DNA from: Streptomyces sp. NBC_01408
GTDB taxonomy: Bacteria > Actinomycetota > Actinomycetes > Streptomycetales > Streptomycetaceae
Direction of reading: 5' to 3'
Length of the DNA stretch: 64,000 nucleotides
NCBI RefSeq assembly: GCF_026340255.1
Contig: NZ_JAPEPJ010000001.1
Coordinates: forward strand, 1,791,001 to 1,855,000
In this document: positions 7,927 to 29,765 of the stretch, piece after piece
Position numbering within the stretch: position 1 is the stretch's first letter
Layout of the letters: each line of letters opens with the position of its first letter
Position numbers and translations under genes: made by a program
The notes under the pieces: generated by a model
The model's input: the letters and a program-made list of their open reading frames with translations, nothing else
Told to the model about the DNA's origin: nothing
Databases searched by the model: none

Positions 7927-9453
7927 ATGAGCCCTGTCGTTACCGCCGTCGTGGGGGTGGTCGTCCTCCTCGTCCTGCTCGCACTGACCGTCATCACCCG
8001 CTACAAAGTGGCGGGCCCCAGCGAGGCGTTCATCATCACGGGCCGCCGCGGCAAGAAGTCCACGGATCCGACGACCGGTCAGGTCGTGACCGACACCAGC
8101 GGCCAGAAGGTCGTGGTCGGCGGCGGGGTGTTCGTCGTCCCCTTCGTGCAGCAGCGGTTCACCCTCGACCTGTCCAGCCGGCACATCCCGGTGGCGGTCC
8201 GCGGCGCGGTCACCCTGCGCGGCATCAAGGCCAACCTCGAAGGCGTCGCGATCGTCAAGGTCGGCGGCACCGAGGACGCCATCCGCGCCGCCGCCCAGCG
8301 CTTCCTCCAGCAGCAGGACGGCATCGTCGGCTTCACCCAGGAAGTGCTCTCCGGCGCCCTGCGCGCCATCGTCGGCCGGATGTCGGTGGAGGACATCATC
8401 CGCGACCGTGCCGCCTTCGCCGGGCAGGTCGCCGAGGAGGCCGAGGCCAGCCTCTCCGGCCAGGGCCTGGTCCTCGACGCCTTCCAGATCCAGGACATCA
8501 CCACCGAGGGCTCCTACCTGGAGGACCTCGGCCGCCCCGAGGCCGCCCGAGCCAAGCAGGAGGCCGACATAGCGGAGGCCAACGCCCGGCGCACCGCCGC
8601 GCAGGCCCGTCTCAAGGCCGAGGAGGAGATCGCGGTCGCGGAGCGCACCCTGTACCTGCGCCAGGCCGAGATCAAGGCCGAGACCGACGCCGCCGCGGCC
8701 CAGGCGAACGCCGCCGGCCCGCTGGCCGACGCGGACCGCCAGCAGCAGATCCTCGCCGAGCAGGAGAAGGTCGCCGAACGCCAGGCGGCCCTGACCGACC
8801 GCCAGCTCGACACCCAGGTCCGCAAGCCCGCCGACGCCCGCCGCTACGAGGCCGAGCAGGAGGCGGAGGCCAAGCGGGTGGCCCGGGTCAAGCAGGCCGA
8901 GGCCGAGCGCGCCGCCGCCATCGCCGCCGCCCAGGCGGAGGCCGAGCGCTCCCGGCTGACCGGTGAGGGCGAGAAGCAGCGCCGCTCCGCCCTGGCCGAG
9001 GCCGAGGCCATCGAGGGCGCCAAGCGCGGTGAGGCCGAGCGGGCCCGGCGCGCGGCCATCGCGGAGGCGGTCCAGCTGGAGGGCGCCGCCGAGGCCGCGT
9101 CGATCGCGGCGACGGGCGCCGCCGAGGCCGAGGCGATGAACAAGAAGGCCGAGGCCTTCGAGCGTTACGGGGACGCCGCCGTCCTCCAGATGCTGGTCTC
9201 GGTGCTCCCGGAGGTCGTCGGCAAGGCCGCCGAACCGCTGGCCGCCATCGACAAGCTGACGGTCATCTCCACCGACGGGGCGAGCAAGCTCTCCCGTACG
9301 GTCGCCGACAACGTGGCCCAGGGCATGGAGCTCCTCGGCTCCACCACGGGTGTGGACCTCGCCCAGCTCCTCAAGGGCCTCACGGCCGCCAAGCCGGCCG
9401 GGGAGCCCGAGGCGGCGGCGACGGCCAACGGCAAGATCACCATTACGGGGTAG
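7927..9453 (+). CDS. Flotillin family (SPFH domain) protein
   Basis: A 508-residue flotillin. An N-terminal membrane helix (about residues 3-24, VVTAVVGVVVLLVLLAL) is followed by an SPFH domain (YKVAGPSEAFIITG ... VVPFVQQRFTLDLSSR). A long Ala/Glu-rich coiled coil then runs from about residue 210 to 400, with repeated AEAE and EAER patterns. Flotillins oligomerise into membrane scaffolds and influence lipid order and protein complexes. GGGAG precedes the ATG. Together with the upstream NfeD-like gene it forms the classic pair. A 10-bp-stem terminator follows at 9472-9497. Confidence 0.88.
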   Translation: MSPVVTAVVGVVVLLVLLALTVITRYKVAGPSEAFIITGRRGKKSTDPTTGQVVTDTSGQKVVVGGGVFVVPFVQQRFTLDLSSRHIPVAVRGAVTLRGIKANLEGVAIVKVGGTEDAIRAAAQRFLQQQDGIVGFTQEVLSGALRAIVGRMSVEDIIRDRAAFAGQVAEEAEASLSGQGLVLDAFQIQDITTEGSYLEDLGRPEAARAKQEADIAEANARRTAAQARLKAEEEIAVAERTLYLRQAEIKAETDAAAAQANAAGPLADADRQQQILAEQEKVAERQAALTDRQLDTQVRKPADARRYEAEQEAEAKRVARVKQAEAERAAAIAAAQAEAERSRLTGEGEKQRRSALAEAEAIEGAKRGEAERARRAAIAEAVQLEGAAEAASIAATGAAEAEAMNKKAEAFERYGDAAVLQMLVSVLPEVVGKAAEPLAAIDKLTVISTDGASKLSRTVADNVAQGMELLGSTTGVDLAQLLKGLTAAKPAGEPEAAATANGKITITG

Positions 9454-9471
9454 TGCGTACGAGGACGTGCC

Positions 9472-9497
9472 GGGGCCCGCTCGGGGGAGCGGGCCCC
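9472..9497. terminator. Terminator between convergent flotillin and SulP genes
   Basis: Perfect 10-bp stem (9472-9481 with 9488-9497) and a 6-base loop. It lies between two convergent genes and can serve both. Confidence 0.75.
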
Positions 9498-9502
9498 ACG
9501 GG

Positions 9503-9606
9503 TCAGTGCCCGGGGGCGAGTTCGCCGCTCAGCGTGCGGTGGATGCGGGCGCTGTGCTCGTTGAGGCCGGTGATCTGCACGGTCTTGCCGCGCCGGGCGT
9601 ACTTGG
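9503..9606 (-). pseudogene. Out-of-frame remnant of the SulP STAS-domain C-terminus
   Basis: In the frame that ends with TGA at 9503 the last 33 codons read KYARRGKTVQITGLNEHSAR and end LSGELAPGH. This is the expected C-terminal helix and strand of the STAS domain of SulP transporters. It is shifted by one base relative to the transporter frame, and the STAS core that should separate the two is missing. It is therefore the lost tail of the gene to its right. Confidence 0.7.
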
Positions 9607-10824
9607 GGTGACGTCCGCCAGGCGGGCGACCCGCTTGGCGAATACGACCATCGCGGTGACGGTGCCCGCGATGACGCCGACGGCCAGGTTGTGGGTCGCC
9701 ACCACGCACACCACGGTGACCACCATGACGGTGATCTCACCGGCCGGCATCCGCTTCAGCGTCCTGGGGGCCACCGAGTGCCAGTCGAAGGTCGCGAAGC
9801 AGACCATCACCATGACGGCGACCAGTGCGGCCATCGGGATCTCGGAGACGACCGGCCCGCAGACGATGCACAGCACCATCAGGAAGACGCCCGCGAGGAA
9901 GGTCGACAGCCGGGTGCGCGCCCCCGACACCTTCACGTTGATCATCGTCTGGCCGATCATCGCGCAGCCGCCCATGCCGCCGAGGAACCCGGTGACGATG
10001 TTGGCGACGCCCTGGCCGACGGATTCGCGCGTCTTGCTGGAGTGGGTGTCGGTGATCTCGTCGACGAGCTTCGCCGTCATCAGCGACTCCATCAGCCCGA
10101 CCAGCGCCATGGCGAAGGCGTACGGGGCGATGGTGGTCAGGGTGTCCAGCGTGAACGGTACGTCGGGCAGCCCGGGCACCGGCAGGGACGAGGGCAGCGC
10201 CCCCTTGTCGCCGACGGTCGGCACCGCGATCCCGGCCGCCACGGTGACCGTGGTCAGGATGACGATGGAGACCAGCGGCGCGGGGACCGCCTTGGTGATC
10301 TTCGGGAAGAGCACCATCAGCGCCAGCCCGGCCGCGACCAGCGGGTACACCGGCCAGGGCACGTCCCGCAGTTCCGTCAGCTGCGCCATGAAGACCAGGA
10401 TGGCCAGCGCGTTGACGAAGCCGACCATGACCGAGCGCGGTACGAAGCGCAGCAGCCGGGCCACCCCGAGCGCGCCGAGCAGGATCTGGAAGACCCCCGC
10501 CAGGATGACCGCGGCCACCAGGTAGCCGAAGCCGTGCTCCCGGTTGAGCGGGGCGATGACGAGGGCCACCGCCCCGGTCGCCGCCGAGATCATCGCGGGC
10601 CGGCCGCCGACGACGGCGATCGTCACGGCCATGGTGAAGGAGGCGAACAGCCCGATCGCCGGATCCACCCCCGCGATGATCGAGAAGGAGATGGCCTCGG
10701 GTATCAGCGCGAGCGCGACGACGAGCCCGCCGAGCACCTCGGTCCGCAGCACCTTCGGCGAGAGCCAGGAGGGCCGGCGCGGGACGCGCGGCCGCGCTGA
10801 CGGGGACGGGGCGAGGGAGGGCAT
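9529..10824 (-). CDS. SulP family anion permease, STAS domain disrupted
   Basis: A 431-residue SulP (SLC26-like) membrane transporter. The membrane part is complete: about a dozen hydrophobic helices from LGGLVVALALIPEAISFSII to EITVMVVTVVCVVATHNLAV, with the conserved GGMGGCAMIGQTMINV motif. Family members carry sulfate, bicarbonate or other anions. After FAKRVARLADVT (near 9610) the reading frame runs into PSTPGAARPCRS and ends, while the genuine STAS tail lies one frame over. Normal family members have a STAS domain of about 100 residues here, so its core has been lost with a frameshift. The transporter may still be made with an abnormal tail. The start is the ATG at 10824 with GGGAGG upstream. 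Confidence 0.8.
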   Translation of the reverse strand: MPSLAPSPSARPRVPRRPSWLSPKVLRTEVLGGLVVALALIPEAISFSIIAGVDPAIGLFASFTMAVTIAVVGGRPAMISAATGAVALVIAPLNREHGFGYLVAAVILAGVFQILLGALGVARLLRFVPRSVMVGFVNALAILVFMAQLTELRDVPWPVYPLVAAGLALMVLFPKITKAVPAPLVSIVILTTVTVAAGIAVPTVGDKGALPSSLPVPGLPDVPFTLDTLTTIAPYAFAMALVGLMESLMTAKLVDEITDTHSSKTRESVGQGVANIVTGFLGGMGGCAMIGQTMINVKVSGARTRLSTFLAGVFLMVLCIVCGPVVSEIPMAALVAVMVMVCFATFDWHSVAPRTLKRMPAGEITVMVVTVVCVVATHNLAVGVIAGTVTAMVVFAKRVARLADVTPSTPGAARPCRSPASTSTAPASTAR

Positions 10825-10900
10825 GGCGAAGCGGACCTGTCGTGTCGTGGGTGCGAAGTGAGGAGTGTACGTGGCTCCTCGCCGGCGCCCCGCGCACGCG

Positions 10901-10935
10901 GAAGGGCCCGGCCCGTGACACGGGTCAGGCCCTTC
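10901..10935. terminator. Hairpin downstream of formyltransferase gene
   Basis: An 8-base outer arm (10901-10908 with 10928-10935) encloses an inner CCCGTG/CACGGG stem. With the next hairpin it forms a tandem terminator for the leftward formyltransferase transcript and insulates the SulP promoter. Confidence 0.6.
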
Positions 10936-10944
10936 CCGGGGGCG

Positions 10945-10986
10945 CCGGTCCGCCCGCCCGGGGACCGTCCGGGGCGGGCGGACCGG
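10945..10986. terminator. Strong 15-bp terminator hairpin
   Basis: Perfect 15-bp stem (10945-10959 with 10972-10986) with a 12-base loop, about 50 bp past the formyltransferase stop. Confidence 0.7.
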
Positions 10987-11037
10987 CGGATCAGGTGGCG
11001 GCAGCGGCCGCGCCGGCCGCGCCAGTCGCTTCCGGCG

Positions 11038-11985
11038 TCAGGGACGGCTCGTCAGGTAGCCGCCCATGGAGGTGAAGTACTCGGACGCGGGCAGCTCCCG
11101 GCCGTCCTCGGTCCGTACGCGGGTGATGGCGAGGCCGTGGTTGCGTCCCGTCCGGGCGTCGGCTCCGGCGACGATCACCACGCCCTCGCCCTCCCGGTAG
11201 AAGATGCGGCCGGGGGTGCCGCCGTAGCGGCCCTCGGAGACGACGGCGGCGAGGATTTCGAGGCGCTTGCCCTTGTGGAAGGCGAAGGCGCTCGGGTACG
11301 GGGCGCACTGGGCGCGGACCAGGCGCTCCAGGTCCTGTGCGGGCCAGTTCCAGTCGACCCGGATGTCTTCCTCGGACCGCTTGTGGAAGAAGCTGGCCTG
11401 GGAGCGGTCCTGCTTGGTGAACTCGGTCTCACCGGAGGCGATGCGGTCCAGCGCGCCGATGGTGACCGGGGCGATGAGGTCCACGGTCTTGTGGAACAGG
11501 TCGGTGGTCGTGTCCTTCGGACCGACGGCGACCGACCGCTGGAGGACGATGTCGCCGGCGTCGAGCACCTCGTCCATCATGTGTGCCGTGACGCCGACTT
11601 CCGGCTCGCCGTTGATGAGGGCCCAGATCAGCGGGGAGAAACCGGCGTACTTGGGCAGCAGCGAGTCGTGGACGTTCAGGGTGCCGTGCTTGGGCAGGGT
11701 ATAGATGCGCGGCGGGATCCAGGTGCGCCAGTTGTTGGCCACGAGGATGTCCGGGTCGGCTTCCTTGAGGAGCTGGAACAGCTCTTCGTCGTCCGGCCGG
11801 TTGCGGATGACCACGGGGACGCCGTGCTCCTCGGCCAGGTCCGCGACCGAATCGCTCCAGATCTTCTCGTAGGCGTGCTCGCTCTTGGGGTGGGTCACGA
11901 CCATCACCACGTCGTGCTCGGAGTCCAGGAGAGCCTGCAGGGTGCGGTGACCCCAGGTCTGATAACCGAACATGACGACCCGCAT
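11038..11985 (-). CDS. Hydroxyornithine N5-formyltransferase (CchA-like)
   Basis: A 315-residue formyltransferase of the Fmt fold. It shows the catalytic Asn-x-His-Asp in LNVHDSLLPKYAGFSPL and the Asp in LDAGDIVLQ, then a C-terminal substrate domain. Homologues in hydroxamate clusters such as coelichelin transfer formyl from N10-formyl-THF to N5-hydroxyornithine, giving the fhOrn building block. The ATG at 11985 has GAGGAGG upstream; an upstream ATG would overlap the iron box region. It diverges from the monooxygenase gene, and a 19-bp iron box sits at 12023-12041 ahead of it. A housekeeping Fmt is unlikely because no peptide deformylase or sun gene is nearby and the context is siderophore synthesis. 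Confidence 0.88.
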   Translation of the reverse strand: MRVVMFGYQTWGHRTLQALLDSEHDVVMVVTHPKSEHAYEKIWSDSVADLAEEHGVPVVIRNRPDDEELFQLLKEADPDILVANNWRTWIPPRIYTLPKHGTLNVHDSLLPKYAGFSPLIWALINGEPEVGVTAHMMDEVLDAGDIVLQRSVAVGPKDTTTDLFHKTVDLIAPVTIGALDRIASGETEFTKQDRSQASFFHKRSEEDIRVDWNWPAQDLERLVRAQCAPYPSAFAFHKGKRLEILAAVVSEGRYGGTPGRIFYREGEGVVIVAGADARTGRNHGLAITRVRTEDGRELPASEYFTSMGGYLTSRP

Positions 11986-12022
11986 GGGGTTCCTCCTCAG
12001 AAGAGCGACTGACCGGGATAAG

Positions 12023-12041
12023 TAAAGCAAGGCTTACCTAA
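12023..12041. promoter_or_regulatory. Iron box 1 (formyltransferase promoter)
   Basis: TAAAGCAAGGCTTACCTAA matches the actinobacterial DmdR1/IdeR consensus TTAGGTTAGGCTAACCTAA at 14 of 19 positions. It is 38 bp upstream of the formyltransferase start. Repression when iron is sufficient is the expected mode. Confidence 0.75.
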
Positions 12042-12124
12042 GGGTGCAACGGGCCGCAATTCTGGCCCGGTTGACCTGATGATCGCCTGGTTGTCCGTTT
12101 TGCCCCGTCGACAGGGTGGCTGGA

Positions 12125-12143
12125 TCAGGTTAGCTTTACCTAA
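12125..12143. promoter_or_regulatory. Iron box 2 (biosynthesis operon promoter)
   Basis: TCAGGTTAGCTTTACCTAA matches the consensus at 15 of 19 positions. It lies 100 bp upstream of the monooxygenase start and probably controls monooxygenase, lipoprotein, NRPS and MbtH. The 258-bp divergent region thus has one box for each direction. Confidence 0.75.
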
Positions 12144-12243
12144 GTTCCACGCGGCTGCCGGTCACCGGTGTGCCTGGACTTCCGTTTCCCCCCTCGCCTG
12201 ACAGGACACCTGGCAGGCGGCTGTCCCGCACGATGGGAGTGAC

Positions 12244-13596
12244 ATGTCTCAGGCTCTTCCTGGCGACGCACCACTGATCCACGATCTAATCGGAATCGGC
12301 TTCGGGCCGTCCAACGTGGCCATGGCGATCGCGCTGAGCGAGCACAACGCGCGCGTCGGAAGGCAAGAGGCTGTCACCGCTCACTTCTTCGAGCAGCAGC
12401 CCAGTTTCGGCTGGCACCGCGGCATGCTCATCGACGACGCGACCATGCAGGTCTCCTTCCTCAAGGACCTGGTGACGCTCCGGAACCCGAGCAGCGAGTA
12501 CACCTTCCTCCGCTTCCTGCAGAGCAAGGGCCGCCTGATCGACTTCGTCAACCACAAGAACCTCTTCCCGCTGCGGATCGAGTTCCACGAGTACTTCGAG
12601 TGGGCCGCGGCCAAGGTCGACGACATGGTCTCCTACGGCCACCAGGTCATAGCGGTCGAACCCGTAGTCCGTGACGGCGTCGTGGAGTACCTCGACGTGA
12701 CGGCCCGTTCGGGCGACGAGGTGGTCACCCACCGCGCCCGCAACCTCGTCATCGGCACCGGCCTGCGCCCGGTCATGCCCGAGGGCGCCGAGCGGACCGA
12801 CCGCGTGTGGCACAACTCCGACCTCCTCGCGAAGGTGGAGGGCCTGGAGGGCACCGACCCCTCCCGGTTCATCGTCGTGGGCGCCGGCCAGAGCGCCGCC
12901 GAGAACGTCGCCTACCTGCACCGCCGGTTCCCCGAGGCCGAGATCTGCGCCGTCTTCTCCCGCTACGGCTACAGCCCCGCGGACGACAGCAGCTTCGCCA
13001 ACCGCATCTTCGACCCGCAGGCCGTGGACGAGTACTACAAGGCCCCGGAGGACATCAAGCAGAGGCTGATGGACTACCACGGGAACACCAACTACTCCGT
13101 GGTGGACATCGACCTCATCGACGACCTGTACCGCCAGGCGTACCAGGAGAAGGTCCTCGGCAAGGAGCGCCTGCGCTTCCTGAACGTCTCGCGCCTCACG
13201 GGCGTCGAGGAGACCGCCGACGGTGTCCGCGCCACCATCAAGTCCCTGGTCACCGGCGAGGAAGCGCCGCTGGACGCCGACGTGGTCGTCTGCGCCACCG
13301 GCTACCGGCAGGCCGACGCCCTCGGACTCCTCGGCGAGGTCGCCGAGCGCGTCCGCCGCGACGAGCAGGGCCGGGTGCGCGTCGAGCGCGACTACCGCAT
13401 CTCGACCGATGCCGAACTGCGCTGCGGCATCTACCTCCAGGGCGGCACCGAGCACACCCACGGCATCACGTCCTCGCTGCTCTCCAACACCGCGGTCCGC
13501 GTCGGCGAGATCCTGGACTCGATCCTCGACCGCGACCTCAAGTCCGTGGCCGACGAGGTCCGTCCGGTCGCGGACGGGATCCCCTCCCCCCGCTGA
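12244..13596 (+). CDS. L-ornithine N5-monooxygenase (CchB-like)
   Basis: A 450-residue class B flavin N-hydroxylating monooxygenase. The FAD site GIGFGPSN is at residues 17-24, the NADPH site in FIVVGAGQSAAENVAYLHRR near residue 215, and the ATGY motif in VVVCATGYRQADAL near residue 352. The enzyme converts L-ornithine to N5-hydroxyornithine, which is both an NRPS substrate (module 3) and the substrate of the divergent formyltransferase. The start is the ATG at 12244. It is the first gene of the presumed biosynthetic operon and is preceded by iron box 2. Confidence 0.92.
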   Translation: MSQALPGDAPLIHDLIGIGFGPSNVAMAIALSEHNARVGRQEAVTAHFFEQQPSFGWHRGMLIDDATMQVSFLKDLVTLRNPSSEYTFLRFLQSKGRLIDFVNHKNLFPLRIEFHEYFEWAAAKVDDMVSYGHQVIAVEPVVRDGVVEYLDVTARSGDEVVTHRARNLVIGTGLRPVMPEGAERTDRVWHNSDLLAKVEGLEGTDPSRFIVVGAGQSAAENVAYLHRRFPEAEICAVFSRYGYSPADDSSFANRIFDPQAVDEYYKAPEDIKQRLMDYHGNTNYSVVDIDLIDDLYRQAYQEKVLGKERLRFLNVSRLTGVEETADGVRATIKSLVTGEEAPLDADVVVCATGYRQADALGLLGEVAERVRRDEQGRVRVERDYRISTDAELRCGIYLQGGTEHTHGITSSLLSNTAVRVGEILDSILDRDLKSVADEVRPVADGIPSPR

Positions 13597-13735
13597 AGCT
13601 CCCGGAGGCCTCCCCCCAGTCCTCCGGCTCCGGGGCCCCCGCCCCGTACAGTCCCACCTCGCCCGGCCCGCCGGCAGCGCCGTCCTGCGCGGCGGTCCGG
13701 GTACGCACTGTGAAACCCCCGTGAAAGGAACATCC

Positions 13736-14788
13736 GTGTCCACTGGTACACGCCCCGCGCTGACGCGGTTCGGCAGAATCTTCCCCCGTGTGGCCGTCGC
13801 CACCGCCGCCGCCGTCGCGCTCGCCGCCTGTGGCGGCGGCACCGAGAAGAAGGAGGCCGAGTCCACCCCCTCGGCCGCTCCGGACGCCAAGTCCGCCGCC
13901 TTCCCGGTGACCGTCGACCACAAGTACGGCAGCACCACGATCGACAAGGCGCCGGCGAAGGTCGTCACCCTCGGTCTGTCGGACCAGGACGCCGTCCTCG
14001 CCCTCGGCATCAAGCCGGTCGGCGCGGTGAACTGGTTCAAGGAGGACCCGTACGGCAAGTGGCCGTGGGCGAAGGACAAGTGGGGCGACGCCAAGCCCGC
14101 GATCGTCGGTGAGCGCGACGAGTACAACATCGAGAAGATCGCGGCCCTCAAGCCGGACCTGATCATCGCGCAGTACTCGGGCATGAAGAAGGAGCAGTAC
14201 GACACCCTGTCGAAGATCGCCAAGGTTGTCGCCCAGCCCAAGGACCTGCCCGACTACGGCGCCTCCTGGCAGGTCATGACCCGCCAGATCGGCAAGTCCC
14301 TCGGCAAGGACACGGAGACCGAGAAGCTGATCGCGGACATCGACGCGCGCTTCAAGGCCGTCCGCGAGAAGCACCCCGACTTCGCGACGAAGACCATCGC
14401 CGTCGCCGACAGCTTCGAGGCCGGCAAGTACTCGGCGTTCACGAAGACCGACCCCAAGTCGATCTTCTTCTCCGAGCTCGGCTTCAAGCTGAAGCCCGAG
14501 ATCGACGCCATGGTGGCGCAGCCCGGCTTCAACGTCGCCGAACTGAGCGCCGAGAAGCTCGACGTCCTCGACGTCGACCGCCTGGTGTGGGTCACCTCCA
14601 GCACCGAGGCCAACGACCGCATCAAGGCCGAGGCGCTCTACAGCAAGCTGAAGGTCCACCAGGAGAAGCGCGACCTGTTCGTGCCCTACCAGAACCCGGA
14701 CATCGGCGCCGCGTTCTCCTTCAACACCGTCCTGTCGATCCCGTACGCCATCGACCAGGTCGAGCCGCTGATCTCGGGCATCAAGTAA
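13736..14788 (+). CDS. Iron-siderophore ABC transporter substrate-binding lipoprotein
   Basis: A 350-residue periplasmic-binding protein of the FepB/FhuD class. GTG start with AAAGGA upstream. The N-terminal signal ends in a lipobox, VALAAC, with Cys32 as lipidation site. The body shows [24 protein letters not shown] and, later, the helical [15 protein letters not shown], typical of class III binding proteins. It should capture the ferric siderophore outside the cell and pass it to the FecCD permeases encoded at 33625-35804. Its position directly ahead of the NRPS, 139 bp after the monooxygenase, suggests co-transcription with biosynthesis genes. A hairpin (14807-14842) follows. Confidence 0.9.
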   Translation: MSTGTRPALTRFGRIFPRVAVATAAAVALAACGGGTEKKEAESTPSAAPDAKSAAFPVTVDHKYGSTTIDKAPAKVVTLGLSDQDAVLALGIKPVGAVNWFKEDPYGKWPWAKDKWGDAKPAIVGERDEYNIEKIAALKPDLIIAQYSGMKKEQYDTLSKIAKVVAQPKDLPDYGASWQVMTRQIGKSLGKDTETEKLIADIDARFKAVREKHPDFATKTIAVADSFEAGKYSAFTKTDPKSIFFSELGFKLKPEIDAMVAQPGFNVAELSAEKLDVLDVDRLVWVTSSTEANDRIKAEALYSKLKVHQEKRDLFVPYQNPDIGAAFSFNTVLSIPYAIDQVEPLISGIK

Positions 14789-14806
14789 TCGCCGGTCCTC
14801 CGGCAT

Positions 14807-14842
14807 CCCGCCCGTCCGCAGACCACCTCGCGGACGGGCGGG
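14807..14842 (+). terminator. Hairpin between lipoprotein and NRPS genes
   Basis: Perfect 13-bp stem (14807-14819 with 14830-14842) and a 10-base loop, starting 19 bp after the lipoprotein stop. As the NRPS has no iron box of its own, this is more likely a partial terminator that lets the binding protein be made in excess. Confidence 0.55.
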
Positions 14843-14915
14843 CCCGCTGCGCCCCGATCCTGGCCGACCGGGACACACCTCACTGACGCACCACCAGGGA
14901 AAGGCCCATTCGACG

Positions 14916-29182
<14,267 letters not shown>

Positions 29183-29186
<4 letters not shown>

Positions 29187-29392
29187 CCACCAACCCGTTC
29201 GAGGACCCGCAGGGCCGCTTCCTTGTCCTGGTCAACGACGAGATGCAGCACTCGCTGTGGCCGTCCTTCGCGGAGGTCCCCGCCGGCTGGCGGACCGCCT
29301 TCGGCGAGGACACGCGTGAGGCGTGCCTCTCGTACGTCGAGGAGCACTGGACGGACCTGCGCCCGGCGAGCCTGGTCGCCCAGCAGGGCTGA
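29183..29392 (+). CDS. MbtH-like NRPS accessory protein
   Basis: A 69-residue MbtH protein with the family signature: [33 protein letters not shown] and [11 protein letters not shown], including the conserved Trp residues. MbtH proteins bind A domains and are often needed for folding or activity. The ATG overlaps the NRPS stop (ATGA), so it is translationally coupled. An 18-bp terminator follows at 29408-29449, ending the biosynthesis operon. Confidence 0.95.
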
Positions 29393-29407
29393 CCGGTAGC
29401 GGGCCCG

Positions 29408-29449
29408 ACGCCGCCGCCCGTGGAGAACCTCCTCCACGGGCGGCGGCGT
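29408..29449 (+). terminator. Terminator of the NRPS-mbtH operon
   Basis: Perfect 18-bp stem (29408-29425 with 29432-29449) and a 6-base loop, 16 bp after the mbtH stop. Confidence 0.85.
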
Positions 29450-29536
29450 TCGCGCGTCCGGCTTCCGAAGCCGGGCCGTGGGGACACGCCGGAGGTTCCC
29501 CGCAGGACGAGCGCGCAACCCGGGCCAGGCCAAAAA

Positions 29537-29655
29537 CAGCCCCGCCGGCGTTTGAGGCGCGGGGTCCGGCGCGGAGCCCCGTGCAACGGCGCCGCACCAG
29601 ACGGGCGAAGCCGCGCCGCAGGCCAGGCGCGGAGCCCCGTGCAACGGCGCCGCAC
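29537..29655. repeat. Dispersed CCGGCGTTTGAGG element with local duplication
   Basis: Begins CAGCCCCGCCGGCGTTTGAG and runs into a GC-rich block. A segment of about 30 bp, GCGCGGAGCCCCGTGCAACG and the bases after it, occurs twice here (from about 29569 and 29627). Related copies of the element stand at 57489-57515 and 60606-60660. Confidence 0.7.
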
Positions 29656-29701
29656 CGACCGACCCCCGCCACACCCGGCCAAGCCCCCCGCAGGGGCACG
29701 G

Positions 29702-29742
29702 CAGAAGGCCCCCGCCCGGAGTACCGGGACGGGGGCCTTCTG
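29702..29742. terminator. Terminator of the ABC exporter operon
   Basis: A 13-bp perfect outer stem (29702-29714 with 29730-29742) plus an inner CCCGG/CCGGG stem. It lies 24 bp past the exporter stop on the minus strand. Confidence 0.8.
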
Positions 29743-29765
29743 TGCGGTGCGGGTGGGGGTACGGG

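Larger units (their letters stand above)
29393..29765. other. 373-bp intergenic region with terminators and repeats
   Basis: This gap between the convergent mbtH and ABC exporter genes has no credible gene. It holds a terminator at each end (29408-29449 and 29702-29742) and, between them, the dispersed GCCGGCGTTTGAGG element followed by a duplicated block (29537-29655). Confidence 0.7.

Noticed and set aside
11038-11985. Formyltransferase as housekeeping methionyl-tRNA formyltransferase
   Set aside because: It is divergent from the ornithine hydroxylase, has its own iron box and lacks def/sun neighbours.
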